Source: CAVVEQ01 sp963802095 (GTDB lineage: Bacteria > Chloroflexota > Anaerolineae > Anaerolineales > Anaerolineaceae). Taken from it: DNA of 64,000 nucleotides. This document shows, one piece after another, positions 43,982 through 52,220 of this stretch (the first letter of the stretch is position 1; each line of letters begins with the position of its first letter). The stretch spans positions 256,946 to 320,945 of the forward strand of contig CAWDHI010000002.1 in the NCBI GenBank assembly GCA_963802095.1, written 5' to 3'. A program made the translations under genes and the position numbers. Under the pieces are notes generated by a model. It saw nothing but the letters and a program-made list of their open reading frames with translations, searched no databases and had not been told where the DNA came from.

Positions 43982-44608
43982 ATGAAAATCGCAGTCTTAA
44001 ATGAAATCAGTGCCGCAGAAAAGAATTCCGATATCCTTAAAGCACTGGAAGGCCGCGGGCACGAGGTCCTGAACCTCGGGAACACATCCGCAGGGGAAAC
44101 CCCAGGACTTCTTTATATTCACACCGGTTTCATGGCAGCATTGCTCCTCGACTTAAAGGCTGTGGATTACATCATAGGTGGCTGTGGGACCGGGCTGGGT
44201 TTCCTCAACGCTGTGTTGCAATATCCCGGGGTTTGCTGCGGGCACCTGCTCACACCCCTGGATGCCTTCCTCTTCGCCCGAATCAACGCCGGTAACTGCG
44301 TATCTCTCGCCTTGAACCAGGGGTATGGTTGGGCGGGGGATGTAAACCTGCGAATGATCTTCGACCAGCTCTTCACTCCTGAAACCGGCAGCGGTTTCCC
44401 ACCCCACCGCGCCGAGCCGCAGCGGCAGGGACGAGACTTGCTGGCTAAGGTTTCCCATTCCACTCATAAAACCATGTCCGAGATCATCTCCGCTCTCCCG
44501 GAGGAGGTGGTGCGTCCGGTAGTTCAATTCCCGGTATTTCGTGCAACCCTGGAGAAAGCGATCCACGTCAATCCCAATTTAATGAATGCACTGGCACCGT
44601 ATTTATAA
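43982..44608 (+). CDS. RpiB/LacAB-family sugar(-phosphate) isomerase
   Basis: A 208-residue protein of the ribose-5-phosphate isomerase B / LacAB family. It has the catalytic-cysteine loop GGCGTGLG and the N-terminal MKIAVLNEISAAEKNSDIL. It is longer than RpiB (about 150) through a C-terminal extension (residues from about 140) that holds helices likely used in oligomerisation. The start at 43982 follows GGGAGGAG. It sits between the transketolase and transporter genes, so it probably isomerises a C4-C6 sugar phosphate or sulfosugar produced or used by the transketolase. Confidence 0.85.
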   Translation: MKIAVLNEISAAEKNSDILKALEGRGHEVLNLGNTSAGETPGLLYIHTGFMAALLLDLKAVDYIIGGCGTGLGFLNAVLQYPGVCCGHLLTPLDAFLFARINAGNCVSLALNQGYGWAGDVNLRMIFDQLFTPETGSGFPPHRAEPQRQGRDLLAKVSHSTHKTMSEIISALPEEVVRPVVQFPVFRATLEKAIHVNPNLMNALAPYL

Positions 44609-44677
44609 AACTTACATCTTGTTCCTGGTTTGATATTGAATTTCGGATGAAATAAATCTTACACGGAGGAAATCAAT

Positions 44678-46069
44678 ATGGCTGAGATGGTCGGAAAACT
44701 TCGCAGGAAAATCAAGATTTTTTATGGGATTGGGGATATCGGCAACGCGGTGGTCAATTCGGCCATCCAGTTTTACTTGATGAAGTTCTACACCGACGGG
44801 GCATTGATCCTTCCTGCCCTGGCTGGGAATGCTCTCCTGATCGGCAAGTTCTGGGATGCGGTTAACGATCCCCTCTTCGGGTGGCTGACAGATAAAACCA
44901 ACTCCCGCTTCGGCAAACGGCGCGTCTATATGATCTTCGGGGCGATTCCATTGGGGATCTCGATTGCGCTGCTTTGGTTCGTTCCCCAGGCAAATCTGTA
45001 CTGGACCTTTTTCTGGATCGCATTGACCTTCATCCTCTTTGATACGATTTGGACGCTGACCAATGTCCCGTATTATGCGCTCACCTCGGAATTGACCGAT
45101 GATTATGACGAGCGCTCCAGCCTGACTACCTACCGCATGGTCATGGCAGTACCAGCCTACTTGGTAGGAGCCGCCCTCACACCGGCGATCGTCGGCCTTT
45201 TCGCCATGCAGCGCACCGGTTATGCCTATATTGGTATTCTTTACGGTATCCTGGCAGCCGCAGCGCTGCTAATCTCTGCCGCGGGTTTTCGCGAACGCAA
45301 AGGGTTGAAACTTGCTCCCCCGGAGGCATCCCCGTTCAAATCTCTGGGAGTTGCGCTTAAGAACAAACCCTTCGTGCGTCTCTGCATCATTTATTTCAGC
45401 ATGAATATTTCCTTCGCCTTTTGCAAGATCCTGATGGCATATTTTGTTCAATATCAACTTGATATGGAAAGCTCGATTACCGCAGCGATGGGCTTGATGT
45501 TAATCTGCGTGACGATCTCCCTGCCCTTCTGGCGCTGGCTGGGCGAGAAAATGGATAAAGGTCCCGTCTACGCTATTGGGATGGGGATCGGCGCGGTTGC
45601 GGTACTGATCACTTTCTTCCTTCCCCACCAACCAACCAATCTTCTCTTTTTCCTCTTCGCCCTGGTCGGGTTCGGATTCGCGGTGAACTGGATCTTCCCC
45701 TGGGCGATGGTCGCGGATGTGGGCGATATTGACCGGGCTGAAACCGGTCAGCAGCGCAGCGGGATGTATTACGGTGTGTGGGGTCTGGCGACTAAGTTCT
45801 CCGAAGCTCTGGCCCTCGCAGGCGTTGGCTGGCTTCTGACCGGGTTTGGCTATGTGCCAAACGTGGAACAAACTGCGCATTCCCTATTTGGCATCCGGTT
45901 ATTCTTCGGGCTCATCCCGGCTATCTGTATCTTTATTACCCTCCCCTTCCTTTACAGATACCCGATCACCCGCAAGAGCCATGCAGAGGTGCGCGCGAAA
46001 TTGGAAGCCATGGATGCCAATGATCGGGATCAACTCGAGAATGACAAACCAGTGAAGTCAATCGGTTAG
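44678..46069 (+). CDS. GPH-family sugar/cation symporter
   Basis: A 463-residue, about 12-helix transporter with WDAVNDPLFGWLTDKTNSRFGKRR and NVPYYALTSELTDDYDERSSLTTYR. A strong GGAGG ribosome site precedes the ATG. It is paralogous to the transporter at 36107-37480. Its position inside the IclR-transketolase operon makes it the likely importer of the locus substrate. Confidence 0.92.
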   Translation: MAEMVGKLRRKIKIFYGIGDIGNAVVNSAIQFYLMKFYTDGALILPALAGNALLIGKFWDAVNDPLFGWLTDKTNSRFGKRRVYMIFGAIPLGISIALLWFVPQANLYWTFFWIALTFILFDTIWTLTNVPYYALTSELTDDYDERSSLTTYRMVMAVPAYLVGAALTPAIVGLFAMQRTGYAYIGILYGILAAAALLISAAGFRERKGLKLAPPEASPFKSLGVALKNKPFVRLCIIYFSMNISFAFCKILMAYFVQYQLDMESSITAAMGLMLICVTISLPFWRWLGEKMDKGPVYAIGMGIGAVAVLITFFLPHQPTNLLFFLFALVGFGFAVNWIFPWAMVADVGDIDRAETGQQRSGMYYGVWGLATKFSEALALAGVGWLLTGFGYVPNVEQTAHSLFGIRLFFGLIPAICIFITLPFLYRYPITRKSHAEVRAKLEAMDANDRDQLENDKPVKSIG

Positions 46070-46079
46070 GGAGGCATTA

Positions 46080-47159
46080 ATGAAACCATTACGAGTTGCC
46101 GTTGTTGGCTGCGGGCGCATTTCAGACCTGCATCAATTGGGATACCGCAGCAGGGAGGATGCCAAAATCGTGGCGGTGTGTGACACAAATAAATCCCAGG
46201 CAAAAAAGAAAGCCAGAGAATGGGACGTCGAAAAAGTATACGGGAAATATGAGGATGTCCTCTCGGATAAGGAAGTGGACGCGGTGGAATTGCTCACCCC
46301 CCATCACCTGCACTGTCCGATGACCGTTCAGGCGGCAGAGGCTGGCAAACACATCTCAGTTCAGAAGCCAATGGCGCTCTGTGCCGCTGAGGCGGATGAA
46401 ATGATCACCGCTGTCAATAAAGGTGGTGTGATCCTGCGCGTTTATGAGACCTTCGTTTTCTATCCCCCCGCCGTCCGCGCCAAAGAAATGATCGATGCTG
46501 GTGAGATCGGCGACATCCGCGCCATCCGCATGCACGTCAGCACCGGCACAGGCGATACCGCCTGGAAGGTACCGCTTTCCTCCTGGGTGTGGCGGCTGAA
46601 CGAAAAACAGTGCGGCGGAGGTCCCCTGGTCTTTGACCACGGCTATCACCTGTTCTCACTTGGGTATTTCCTGGGCGGTCCGGTGGAGAAGGTCTTCGCG
46701 TGGATCGATAAAACCCCGCTCCCAGAGACTGCCGGGGTTTATAAAATCGACGCCCCGGCGATGATCATGTTCAAATTCAAAGCACCCCTTTGTTACGGTG
46801 AGTTGGATATCGAACATACACCGAAAATGCGCATCTATTCGGATTATTATGCCGATGATGACCGTATTGAGGTAATTGGCGAAAAAGGGATGATGTTCAT
46901 CAACCGTTACACCGCTCGGACGGTGGAACTGCCTGAATTGATGCTTTTCAAGGATGGCAAGACGACCCCAATCCCCGTGGAAGGAGTGGAGTGGCACGAT
47001 AGTTTCACCGCCACAACAATCGATTTCATTGAGAAACTCAAAACCGGCGGTCAGCCTCAGCTGGATGGTCTTACTGGGAAAGCCGTGCTGCAATTCACAT
47101 TAGCAGCAATTCAGAGCGCCGAAACCGGTCGGGAAGTCCGACCGGATGATGTGAAATAA
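46080..47159 (+). CDS. Gfo/Idh/MocA-family NAD(P)-dependent oxidoreductase
   Basis: A 359-residue dehydrogenase with an N-terminal Rossmann fold (VAVVGCGRISDLHQLGY), the catalytic lysine in VQKPMA (in place of EKP), and the DHGYH motif (GPLVFDHGYHLFSLGYF) holding the proposed catalytic His. The family oxidises hydroxyls of sugars and cyclitols such as myo-inositol. It follows the transporter by ten bases and is the last intact gene of the locus. It would perform the first oxidation if the substrate is a polyol or cyclitol. Confidence 0.93.
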   Translation: MKPLRVAVVGCGRISDLHQLGYRSREDAKIVAVCDTNKSQAKKKAREWDVEKVYGKYEDVLSDKEVDAVELLTPHHLHCPMTVQAAEAGKHISVQKPMALCAAEADEMITAVNKGGVILRVYETFVFYPPAVRAKEMIDAGEIGDIRAIRMHVSTGTGDTAWKVPLSSWVWRLNEKQCGGGPLVFDHGYHLFSLGYFLGGPVEKVFAWIDKTPLPETAGVYKIDAPAMIMFKFKAPLCYGELDIEHTPKMRIYSDYYADDDRIEVIGEKGMMFINRYTARTVELPELMLFKDGKTTPIPVEGVEWHDSFTATTIDFIEKLKTGGQPQLDGLTGKAVLQFTLAAIQSAETGREVRPDDVK

Positions 47160-47247
47160 TTGTACAAATCGATAATCAATTCACAAATCGGATAAAAACG
47201 GTTATGATTGAGGTCAGAATAAATTTCCGAGTCTATTGGAGGACAAA

Positions 47248-47742
47248 ATGATAAGCACAGCTTTGCAGAAAGCCATTAATGAGCAAATTAATAAAGAATT
47301 GTATTCATCATATCTGTATCTTTCCATGGCCACCTATTTTGAAGACCAGAACCTTTCTGGTTTTGCCAACTGGATGTATGTTCAGGTAGGAGAGGAACGC
47401 GAACACGGGATGAAATTCTATAAATATCTCGTGGACTGCGGAGCGAAGGTTGAATTGAAAGCCATCGCCGCCCCCGCCACCAGCTGGAAATCCAGCATGG
47501 AAGTGTTCACAGAGGTTCAAAAACATGAAGCATTCGTCACTGCTTCCATAAATGCACTTTATGAACTCGCTCTCAGTGAAAAGGACTATGCTTCCCAGAT
47601 CATGCTGCAGTGGTTCATTTCCGAGCAGGTCGAAGAGGAAAAGAATGCCGCAGAGATCGTTCAGAAACTTCAGCTGATTGAAGCCAAAGGTACAGCCTTG
47701 CTCATGCTTGATCATGAGCTGGGACATCGCGGTAGGGACTAG
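47248..47742 (+). CDS. Ferritin (non-heme, FtnA-like)
   Basis: A 164-residue four-helix ferritin. Diiron ligands lie in NKELYSSYLYLS, VGEEREHGMKFY and EQVEEEKNAAEI. It stores iron as ferric mineral. The ATG at 47248 has GGAGG seven bases upstream, so the in-frame TTG at 47236 is not used. Two direct repeats ACAAATCG (47164-47171 and 47183-47190) lie upstream, 19 bp apart, and may be regulator sites. It is followed by a strong terminator, and the Feo locus begins about 650 bases later. Confidence 0.93.
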   Translation: MISTALQKAINEQINKELYSSYLYLSMATYFEDQNLSGFANWMYVQVGEEREHGMKFYKYLVDCGAKVELKAIAAPATSWKSSMEVFTEVQKHEAFVTASINALYELALSEKDYASQIMLQWFISEQVEEEKNAAEIVQKLQLIEAKGTALLMLDHELGHRGRD

Positions 47743-47751
47743 GATCAAATC

Positions 47752-47777
47752 ACCCGGAGGTAACCCCTCCGGGTTTT
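47752..47777 (+). terminator. Terminator after ferritin
   Basis: A 9-bp GC-rich stem ACCCGGAGG / CCTCCGGGT with a 5-base loop, followed by TTTTGG. It lies ten bases after the ferritin stop. Confidence 0.9.
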
Positions 47778-48025
47778 GGATTTATTACCATGAGATCATT
47801 CAGGTATGTTAATGAAATGAAAGATCTGCATGGTCGGGTTGGGTATGGTAGGCCACATCTTTGTGCTGAATATGGAACGAAACAGGTTCTCCATAGCAGG
47901 ATTTGAACCCGACCCGAAATGAACGCATGCATTTCTAGACGGACCCAGCAGGGGAAAACCGTCTTTAGCACTTATTCGACCGCAGAGCTGGTTTCCAATC
48001 TGAAAATCCGCGCTGGATCCTTAAG

Positions 48026-48217
48026 ATGGTCTCTACCGGCGATGTCACGGATTCCAATCGCTGGCACCCCGGCGCAGGCCACCTGGATTTCAAACAGCTA
48101 TTGAATACCCTCTCCTCCATCGGGTATGAGGGTTGGGTTTCAGGTGAGTTTCTATCGCTTCCGGATGTGGATACCGTAGCGAAAAAAGGTATGGATCATC
48201 TCGCAAGTTTATCGTAA
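48026..48217 (+). pseudogene. Remnant of a TIM-barrel sugar isomerase/epimerase (3' end only)
   Basis: About 63 codons encode GDVTDSNRWHPGAGHLDF, LLNTLSSIGYEGWVSGEFL and PDVDTVAKKGMDHL. This matches the C-terminal end of AP-endonuclease-2/xylose-isomerase-like TIM-barrel proteins (IolE, IolI, hydroxypyruvate isomerase types). A stop lies just upstream in the same frame, and no other frame holds the missing 200 or so residues. It is probably a decayed member of the adjacent sugar locus. The rest of 47743-48399 holds only terminators and the operator region. Confidence 0.65.
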
Positions 48218-48275
48218 ATTCCCCATTCACAACGGCGTTTTCGAAAATTCGTACCATCTCAATTATATCTTTTGT

Positions 48276-48310
48276 TGATAAAAGGCATCCTTGATGGATG
48301 CCTTTTATCA
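48276..48310. terminator. Strong bidirectional hairpin upstream of the Feo locus
   Basis: TGATAAAAGGCATCC and its exact complement form a 15-bp stem with a 5-base loop. The arms end in T- or A-rich sequence, giving a U-run on either strand. It isolates the DtxR-feo operon from upstream transcription. Confidence 0.85.
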
Positions 48311-48327
48311 TCTAGTTACTATATTAT

Positions 48328-48364
48328 TTAGTATTGCTAGTTTTTATTTATTAGTATATACTAA
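48328..48364 (+). promoter_or_regulatory. Paired operator sites for the DtxR-like regulator
   Basis: TTAGTATATACTAA (48351-48364) is a perfect 14-bp palindrome. A similar TTAGTATTGCTAGT lies at 48328-48341, so the two are 23 bp apart start to start. They are 35 bases upstream of the regulator ATG. DtxR/IdeR/MntR boxes are likewise TTAG...CTAA palindromes, so metal-dependent autorepression of the feo operon is likely. Confidence 0.65.
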
Positions 48365-48399
48365 CTTCATGATTTCTCTGAGGAGAAAGAAGGCAAATA

Positions 48400-49095
48400 A
48401 TGAACAGGAATGAAGAAACCACCCGAGAAAATCGCCCTACTCCAACCATTGAAGATTATCTCGCTGTGATCTACACCATGGAGCGGGATGCGGTAGATGT
48501 TATACCGGCTCACCTGGCAAAATCCCTTGAAGTCGCCCCGCCAACGGTGACGGTCACACTTCGACGTATGGAACGGGATGGCTGGGTAGTAAACGATCCA
48601 AATACAGGTATTCGCTTAACAAAGATGGGGGCTGAAGCAGCAGGGTCGGTCATCAGACGCCACATGCTCACTGAATGGATGCTCACCCGGATGTTAAACG
48701 TCCCCTGGTCTGAAACTCACGCTGAAGCCGATCATATCGAACACACCATCTCCAATGAAATTGAAGAAAAAATGCGCGCAAACCTGGATGACCCTCGCCA
48801 GTGCCCCCACGGCAATCCCCTGCCCGGCTTTGAACACCTCACCTCCACTTGGATTCCGCTCACCAGCATCCATGCTGGGGAGAAGGTGACCATCCGCAGG
48901 ATCCACGAAACCGCCGAGGATAACCTCGATCTGCTGCGCTTCCTGGAATCGAACCAAATCATCCCCGGTCGGGTGGCAGAAGTACGCGAAGTCTTGGATT
49001 TCAACCAGACAATGAGTCTAAGGATGGAAGATAAGGATATTTCTTTAGGTTACACCGCGGCTCAATTCCTGTTTGTGGAAAGAATTCCTGCTTGA
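48400..49095 (+). CDS. DtxR/MntR-family metal-dependent repressor with C-terminal FeoA/SH3 domain
   Basis: A 231-residue iron- or manganese-dependent regulator. It has an N-terminal winged helix (PTIEDYLAVIYTMERD, HLAKSLEVAPPTVTVTLRRMERDGWV). The dimerisation and metal domain has RRHMLTEWMLTRML, ETHAEADHIEHTIS and CPHGNPLPG, where His/Glu/Cys residues bind metal. A FeoA-like SH3 domain follows (ILTSI...GEKVTIRRI). It directly precedes feoAB, so iron is the probable signal. A GAGGAGA ribosome site lies 15-20 bases upstream of the start. Confidence 0.93.
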   Translation: MNRNEETTRENRPTPTIEDYLAVIYTMERDAVDVIPAHLAKSLEVAPPTVTVTLRRMERDGWVVNDPNTGIRLTKMGAEAAGSVIRRHMLTEWMLTRMLNVPWSETHAEADHIEHTISNEIEEKMRANLDDPRQCPHGNPLPGFEHLTSTWIPLTSIHAGEKVTIRRIHETAEDNLDLLRFLESNQIIPGRVAEVREVLDFNQTMSLRMEDKDISLGYTAAQFLFVERIPA

Positions 49096-49106
49096 GTTTT
49101 TACCCC

Positions 49107-51323
49107 ATGATCCAGCTCACCGATCTGAAACCTGGTACCAATGCCATCATTCGTCACTTGGACGGAGGGCATTCCATTATTTCCCGCCTGGCTGCGATGG
49201 GCTTCACCCCCGGGGGAAGTCTCTCGGTTGTTCACAGCGCAAATGGCGGTCCGTTGCTCGTCTGTCTGAAAGGATCCCGCGTGGCTATCGGCAGAGGTGA
49301 GGCTGCTCATATCCTGGTTTCCCTTGCCGAGGAAACTGCTTTACCAATTGTGGAAAAGAAGTGTGGTTGCGAGATAACAATTGCGCTTACCGGGCAGCCA
49401 AACGTCGGGAAGTCCTCTGTCTTCAACCTCCTGACCGGTTTGAACCAGCACGTCGGCAACTGGACCGGGAAAACGGTCGAGAACAAGATTGGCAAATACC
49501 GATTTGCTGACGAAAACTTTAATGTTGTTGATCTTCCCGGCACCTACAGTCTGACAGCCAGCTCGGAGGAGGAACGGATCGCCCGTAATTACCTGCTGCA
49601 GGGTAACCCGGACCTGGCTGTGGTCGTGGTCAATGCAGCCTCGCTGGAGAGAAGCCTTTACCTGGTGGCAGAACTTCTTTTACTCCCCGTGCCTCTTGTG
49701 ATCGCGTTGAATATGACCGATGTAGCCGAACAGGAGGGGGTGAAAGTGGATCCAAGGATCCTGGAGGCTGCGCTCGGGATCCCGGTTGTTCCAATGGTCG
49801 CCGCCAGGGGGACAGGGTTAAAACCGCTGCAGGAAACTATTCTCCGGTTGAATGACCGCGCGATACCCTACCATCCGAAGATACCTTCCATTCTGCCTGC
49901 CCACCAGGCAATCCTCGATGACCTTCTCAATAGGATCAAATCATACATCCCAGCAGAATATCCTCCCTTGTGGCTGACGTTGAAACTCCTGGAAGGCGAT
50001 GAAGAGATCACTTCTCTGATGAAAAATATAGTCCCTGATGAGGAATGGGGAGGCGTTGAGGCGCTGCTATACCAGCACGAGGATGCAATCCTGGATATCG
50101 CTGGAGCGCGGTACGAATGGTCTGCCCGGATCATGCGTGCTGCTGTGGAAGAGCCAAAAGTGACCCGTGCCAGTTTAACCTCCAACCTGGATAGGGTGTT
50201 TACCCACCAATTCTGGGGTACAGCCAGTCTGCTGCTCATCCTGGGGGTAATTTTTTGGCTTACCTACCGGATTGGCAGCCCGATCCAGGTGGGCTTGAGT
50301 GAATGGATCAACCAGCTCGCGGAAGGCTTGCGTGCAGCCTGGCCATTTCAGTCCGGCTGGGTCCTGGAATTCCTGGCCGGGGGTTTGCTTGGCGGTTTGG
50401 GTATGATCCTAACCTTCCTTCCCATCCTGGCGATTTTTTTCGCCAGCCTGGGTTTCCTGGAGGATACAGGCTACATGGCCAGGGCAGCCTTCCTTTCCGA
50501 CCGATGGATGCATAAGATGGGACTTCACGGAAAGAGCTTCATGCCAATGCTGCTTGGCTTCGGGTGCAATGTTCCGGCGGTACTTGGAACAAGGATCATA
50601 GAATCACGCCGATCGCGATTATTAACCACCCTGCTGATCCCCCTAATCCCGTGCACTGCTCGAATGGCCGTGATCACAGTTCTGGCGGCTGCGTTCTTCG
50701 GTCAGTACGCTTTCTGGATTTCCTGGGGATTGGTTGGCTTGAGCCTTGGGGTAATGATTGTTGCTGGCCTTTTCCTTCATCATTTCTTTTTCGAGAACGA
50801 ACATGTCCCATTCATAATGGAGCTACCCCTCTACCACGTCCCCAACCCGCGCACCATCGGTATCTACACATGGGAAAATATCCTGGGATTCTTGAAAAAA
50901 GCTGGCACCACGATCCTGATCGCTACCATGATTATCTGGGCGCTTTCCTATTTCCCTTCCGACAACATTGAACAAAGTTATCTTGGCATGGTGGGTAGGT
51001 TCCTGGAACCTGTCGGCAGCTTGATGGGATTGCCATGGCCGGTACTTGTTGCCCTCCTTGCCAGCATCATTGCCAAGGAAAATGCCATCGCCACCCTGGC
51101 AGTGCTTTATGGCAGCGTGGCGGTTTTGGCGGCCTCCCTGCCGTTGGCTGCGGCTTTGGCGTTTATGGTTTTTCTGGTGCTTTTCATTCCCTGCGTGGGT
51201 ACCGTCGCTGCCATCCGCCAGGAAACAAAATCCTGGAAATGGACAATTGGGAATATTGGCATGCAGTTGTTTATTTCCATGAGCCTGGCGATCGTCGTCT
51301 ACCAGGTGGGCAGGCTTTTCTAG
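49107..51323 (+). CDS. feoB: FeoA-FeoB fusion, ferrous iron transporter
   Basis: A 738-residue ferrous-iron permease with an N-terminal FeoA domain (about residues 1-75, MIQLTDLKPGTNAIIRHL). The FeoB GTPase follows: G1 GQPNVGKSS, G3 DLPGTYSLTASSEEERIARNYL, G4 NMTD. The C-terminal membrane part has two Gate domains around GFLEDTGYMARAAF and AIASI...KENAIATLAVLYG. I chose ATG 49107 because it gives the usual FeoA start; a TTG at 49092 overlapping the upstream stop (TTGA) is the alternative. FeoA fused to FeoB is less common than separate genes. Expression is probably set by the DtxR-like operators. Confidence 0.93.
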   Translation: MIQLTDLKPGTNAIIRHLDGGHSIISRLAAMGFTPGGSLSVVHSANGGPLLVCLKGSRVAIGRGEAAHILVSLAEETALPIVEKKCGCEITIALTGQPNVGKSSVFNLLTGLNQHVGNWTGKTVENKIGKYRFADENFNVVDLPGTYSLTASSEEERIARNYLLQGNPDLAVVVVNAASLERSLYLVAELLLLPVPLVIALNMTDVAEQEGVKVDPRILEAALGIPVVPMVAARGTGLKPLQETILRLNDRAIPYHPKIPSILPAHQAILDDLLNRIKSYIPAEYPPLWLTLKLLEGDEEITSLMKNIVPDEEWGGVEALLYQHEDAILDIAGARYEWSARIMRAAVEEPKVTRASLTSNLDRVFTHQFWGTASLLLILGVIFWLTYRIGSPIQVGLSEWINQLAEGLRAAWPFQSGWVLEFLAGGLLGGLGMILTFLPILAIFFASLGFLEDTGYMARAAFLSDRWMHKMGLHGKSFMPMLLGFGCNVPAVLGTRIIESRRSRLLTTLLIPLIPCTARMAVITVLAAAFFGQYAFWISWGLVGLSLGVMIVAGLFLHHFFFENEHVPFIMELPLYHVPNPRTIGIYTWENILGFLKKAGTTILIATMIIWALSYFPSDNIEQSYLGMVGRFLEPVGSLMGLPWPVLVALLASIIAKENAIATLAVLYGSVAVLAASLPLAAALAFMVFLVLFIPCVGTVAAIRQETKSWKWTIGNIGMQLFISMSLAIVVYQVGRLF

Positions 51324-51605
51324 ATGCTGCATCAGTTCCTGTTGGAATTGTCAGATGGCCGGTCCAGGAATCTGGCCGAGATCGCACGGGATATGGATAT
51401 TTCCCCCCTAATGGCTTCCCGGATTGCAGAAGAACTTGCCCGGTTGGGATATCTGCAGAAATTGGAGATCGATTGTGGAACGCAGGATCGTTCCTGTTCC
51501 GGTTGTGAAGTCCCTCCGGGTTGCAGTCGTCCCGATCAAACCTGGTTCCTGACGGACAAAGGGATGGCGATGATTTGTGATAAATCTCACTTCATAAAGA
51601 ATTGA
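51324..51605 (+). CDS. FeoC-like winged-helix protein with Cys cluster
   Basis: A 93-residue protein beginning on the base after the feoB stop. The first 45 residues form a winged helix (NLAEIARDMDISPLMASRIAEELARLGYL). C51, C58, C61 and C67 follow in CGTQDRSCSGCEVPPGC, like the Fe-S-binding loop of FeoC. It may sense iron or oxygen and modulate FeoB stability or feo transcription, as proposed for FeoC. Small size and position make the assignment likely, though sequence conservation in FeoC is low. Confidence 0.8.
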   Translation: MLHQFLLELSDGRSRNLAEIARDMDISPLMASRIAEELARLGYLQKLEIDCGTQDRSCSGCEVPPGCSRPDQTWFLTDKGMAMICDKSHFIKN

Positions 51606-51694
51606 ATGTGTCCTACTTCCCTACCAATTGAAATATTTCTAATAATTTCATATCGCGCTTTTCCATCCCCAGGTCATGCTAATGATGTATAATT

Positions 51695-51719
51695 AATATA
51701 CTCATTATATGAGTATATT
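51695..51719. promoter_or_regulatory. AT-rich palindrome between the feo and ECF operons
   Basis: AATATACTCAT and ATGAGTATATT form 11-bp arms around TAT, followed by TTTCTG. It could end the feo transcript or be an operator for the ECF operon, whose first ATG lies about 145 bases downstream. The rest of 51606-51862 shows no gene and no riboswitch I recognise. Confidence 0.45.
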
Positions 51720-51862
51720 TTTCTGCCTCCAACTGTATAAAAATACCACTTGATTCTTCACCCTCCTCATAAAGCAAGCTATATCGGAGAGGAGCGGGAG
51801 ATAAAGAGTTTTTTTAGATCAAGGTATTGGCATTTAGAGGCAGAAATCCATGGAGGATTTCA

Positions 51863-52213
51863 ATGACAGCTGCTTATTCGGATACAGTGATTCTTTTTAC
51901 CCGGAATGGCATGGGGGACGCAGAGCCTGAACTGCAGATCAAGCTTGCGTCCACTTATTTCAAGTTGTTGGATGAGAACAACATCCTGCCTGCTGCAATC
52001 TGCTTTTACGCTGATGGGGTCAAGTTGGTGGTCGAAGGTTCTCCAGTCCTCGATTCCTTGAAATCACTGGAATCAAAAAAGGTTCGGCTCATCCTTTGCA
52101 GCACCTGCTTAAATTTTTTCAACCTTTCCGAAAAGGTAAAGGTTGGGATTGTGGGCGGGATGACCGATATTATCGAAGCCCAAATGAAGGCGGGAAAAGT
52201 TATCTCAATATAG
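51863..52213 (+). CDS. DsrE/YedF-like small protein
   Basis: A 116-residue protein of the DsrE/F fold. Its C-terminal part (LILCSTCLNFFNLSEKVKVGIVGGMTDIIEAQMKAGKVI) closely follows the C-terminal domain of the selenium-associated protein YedF, where a CxxC sits in the GTCLDFF-like motif. The TusA-like N-domain of full YedF is absent. A GGAGG site fixes the ATG at 51863. It leads an operon with a PPC-domain gene and an ECF transporter, so sulfur or selenium handling is a possible theme, but this is inference. Confidence 0.8.
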   Translation: MTAAYSDTVILFTRNGMGDAEPELQIKLASTYFKLLDENNILPAAICFYADGVKLVVEGSPVLDSLKSLESKKVRLILCSTCLNFFNLSEKVKVGIVGGMTDIIEAQMKAGKVISI

Positions 52214-52220
52214 GTCATAC

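Noticed and set aside
47887..47915. A tRNA 3'-end-like sequence on the minus strand (GGGTTCAAATCCTGCTATGGAGA)
   Set aside because: The T-arm pairs poorly and no matching 5' acceptor, D-arm or anticodon arm is present within tRNA distance. It could be an old attachment-site relic, but nothing else supports integration.
51606..51862. Possible vitamin riboswitch upstream of the ECF operon
   Set aside because: I could not find conserved core motifs of the TPP, cobalamin, FMN, preQ1 or biotin-related leaders; only the AT-rich palindrome stands out.
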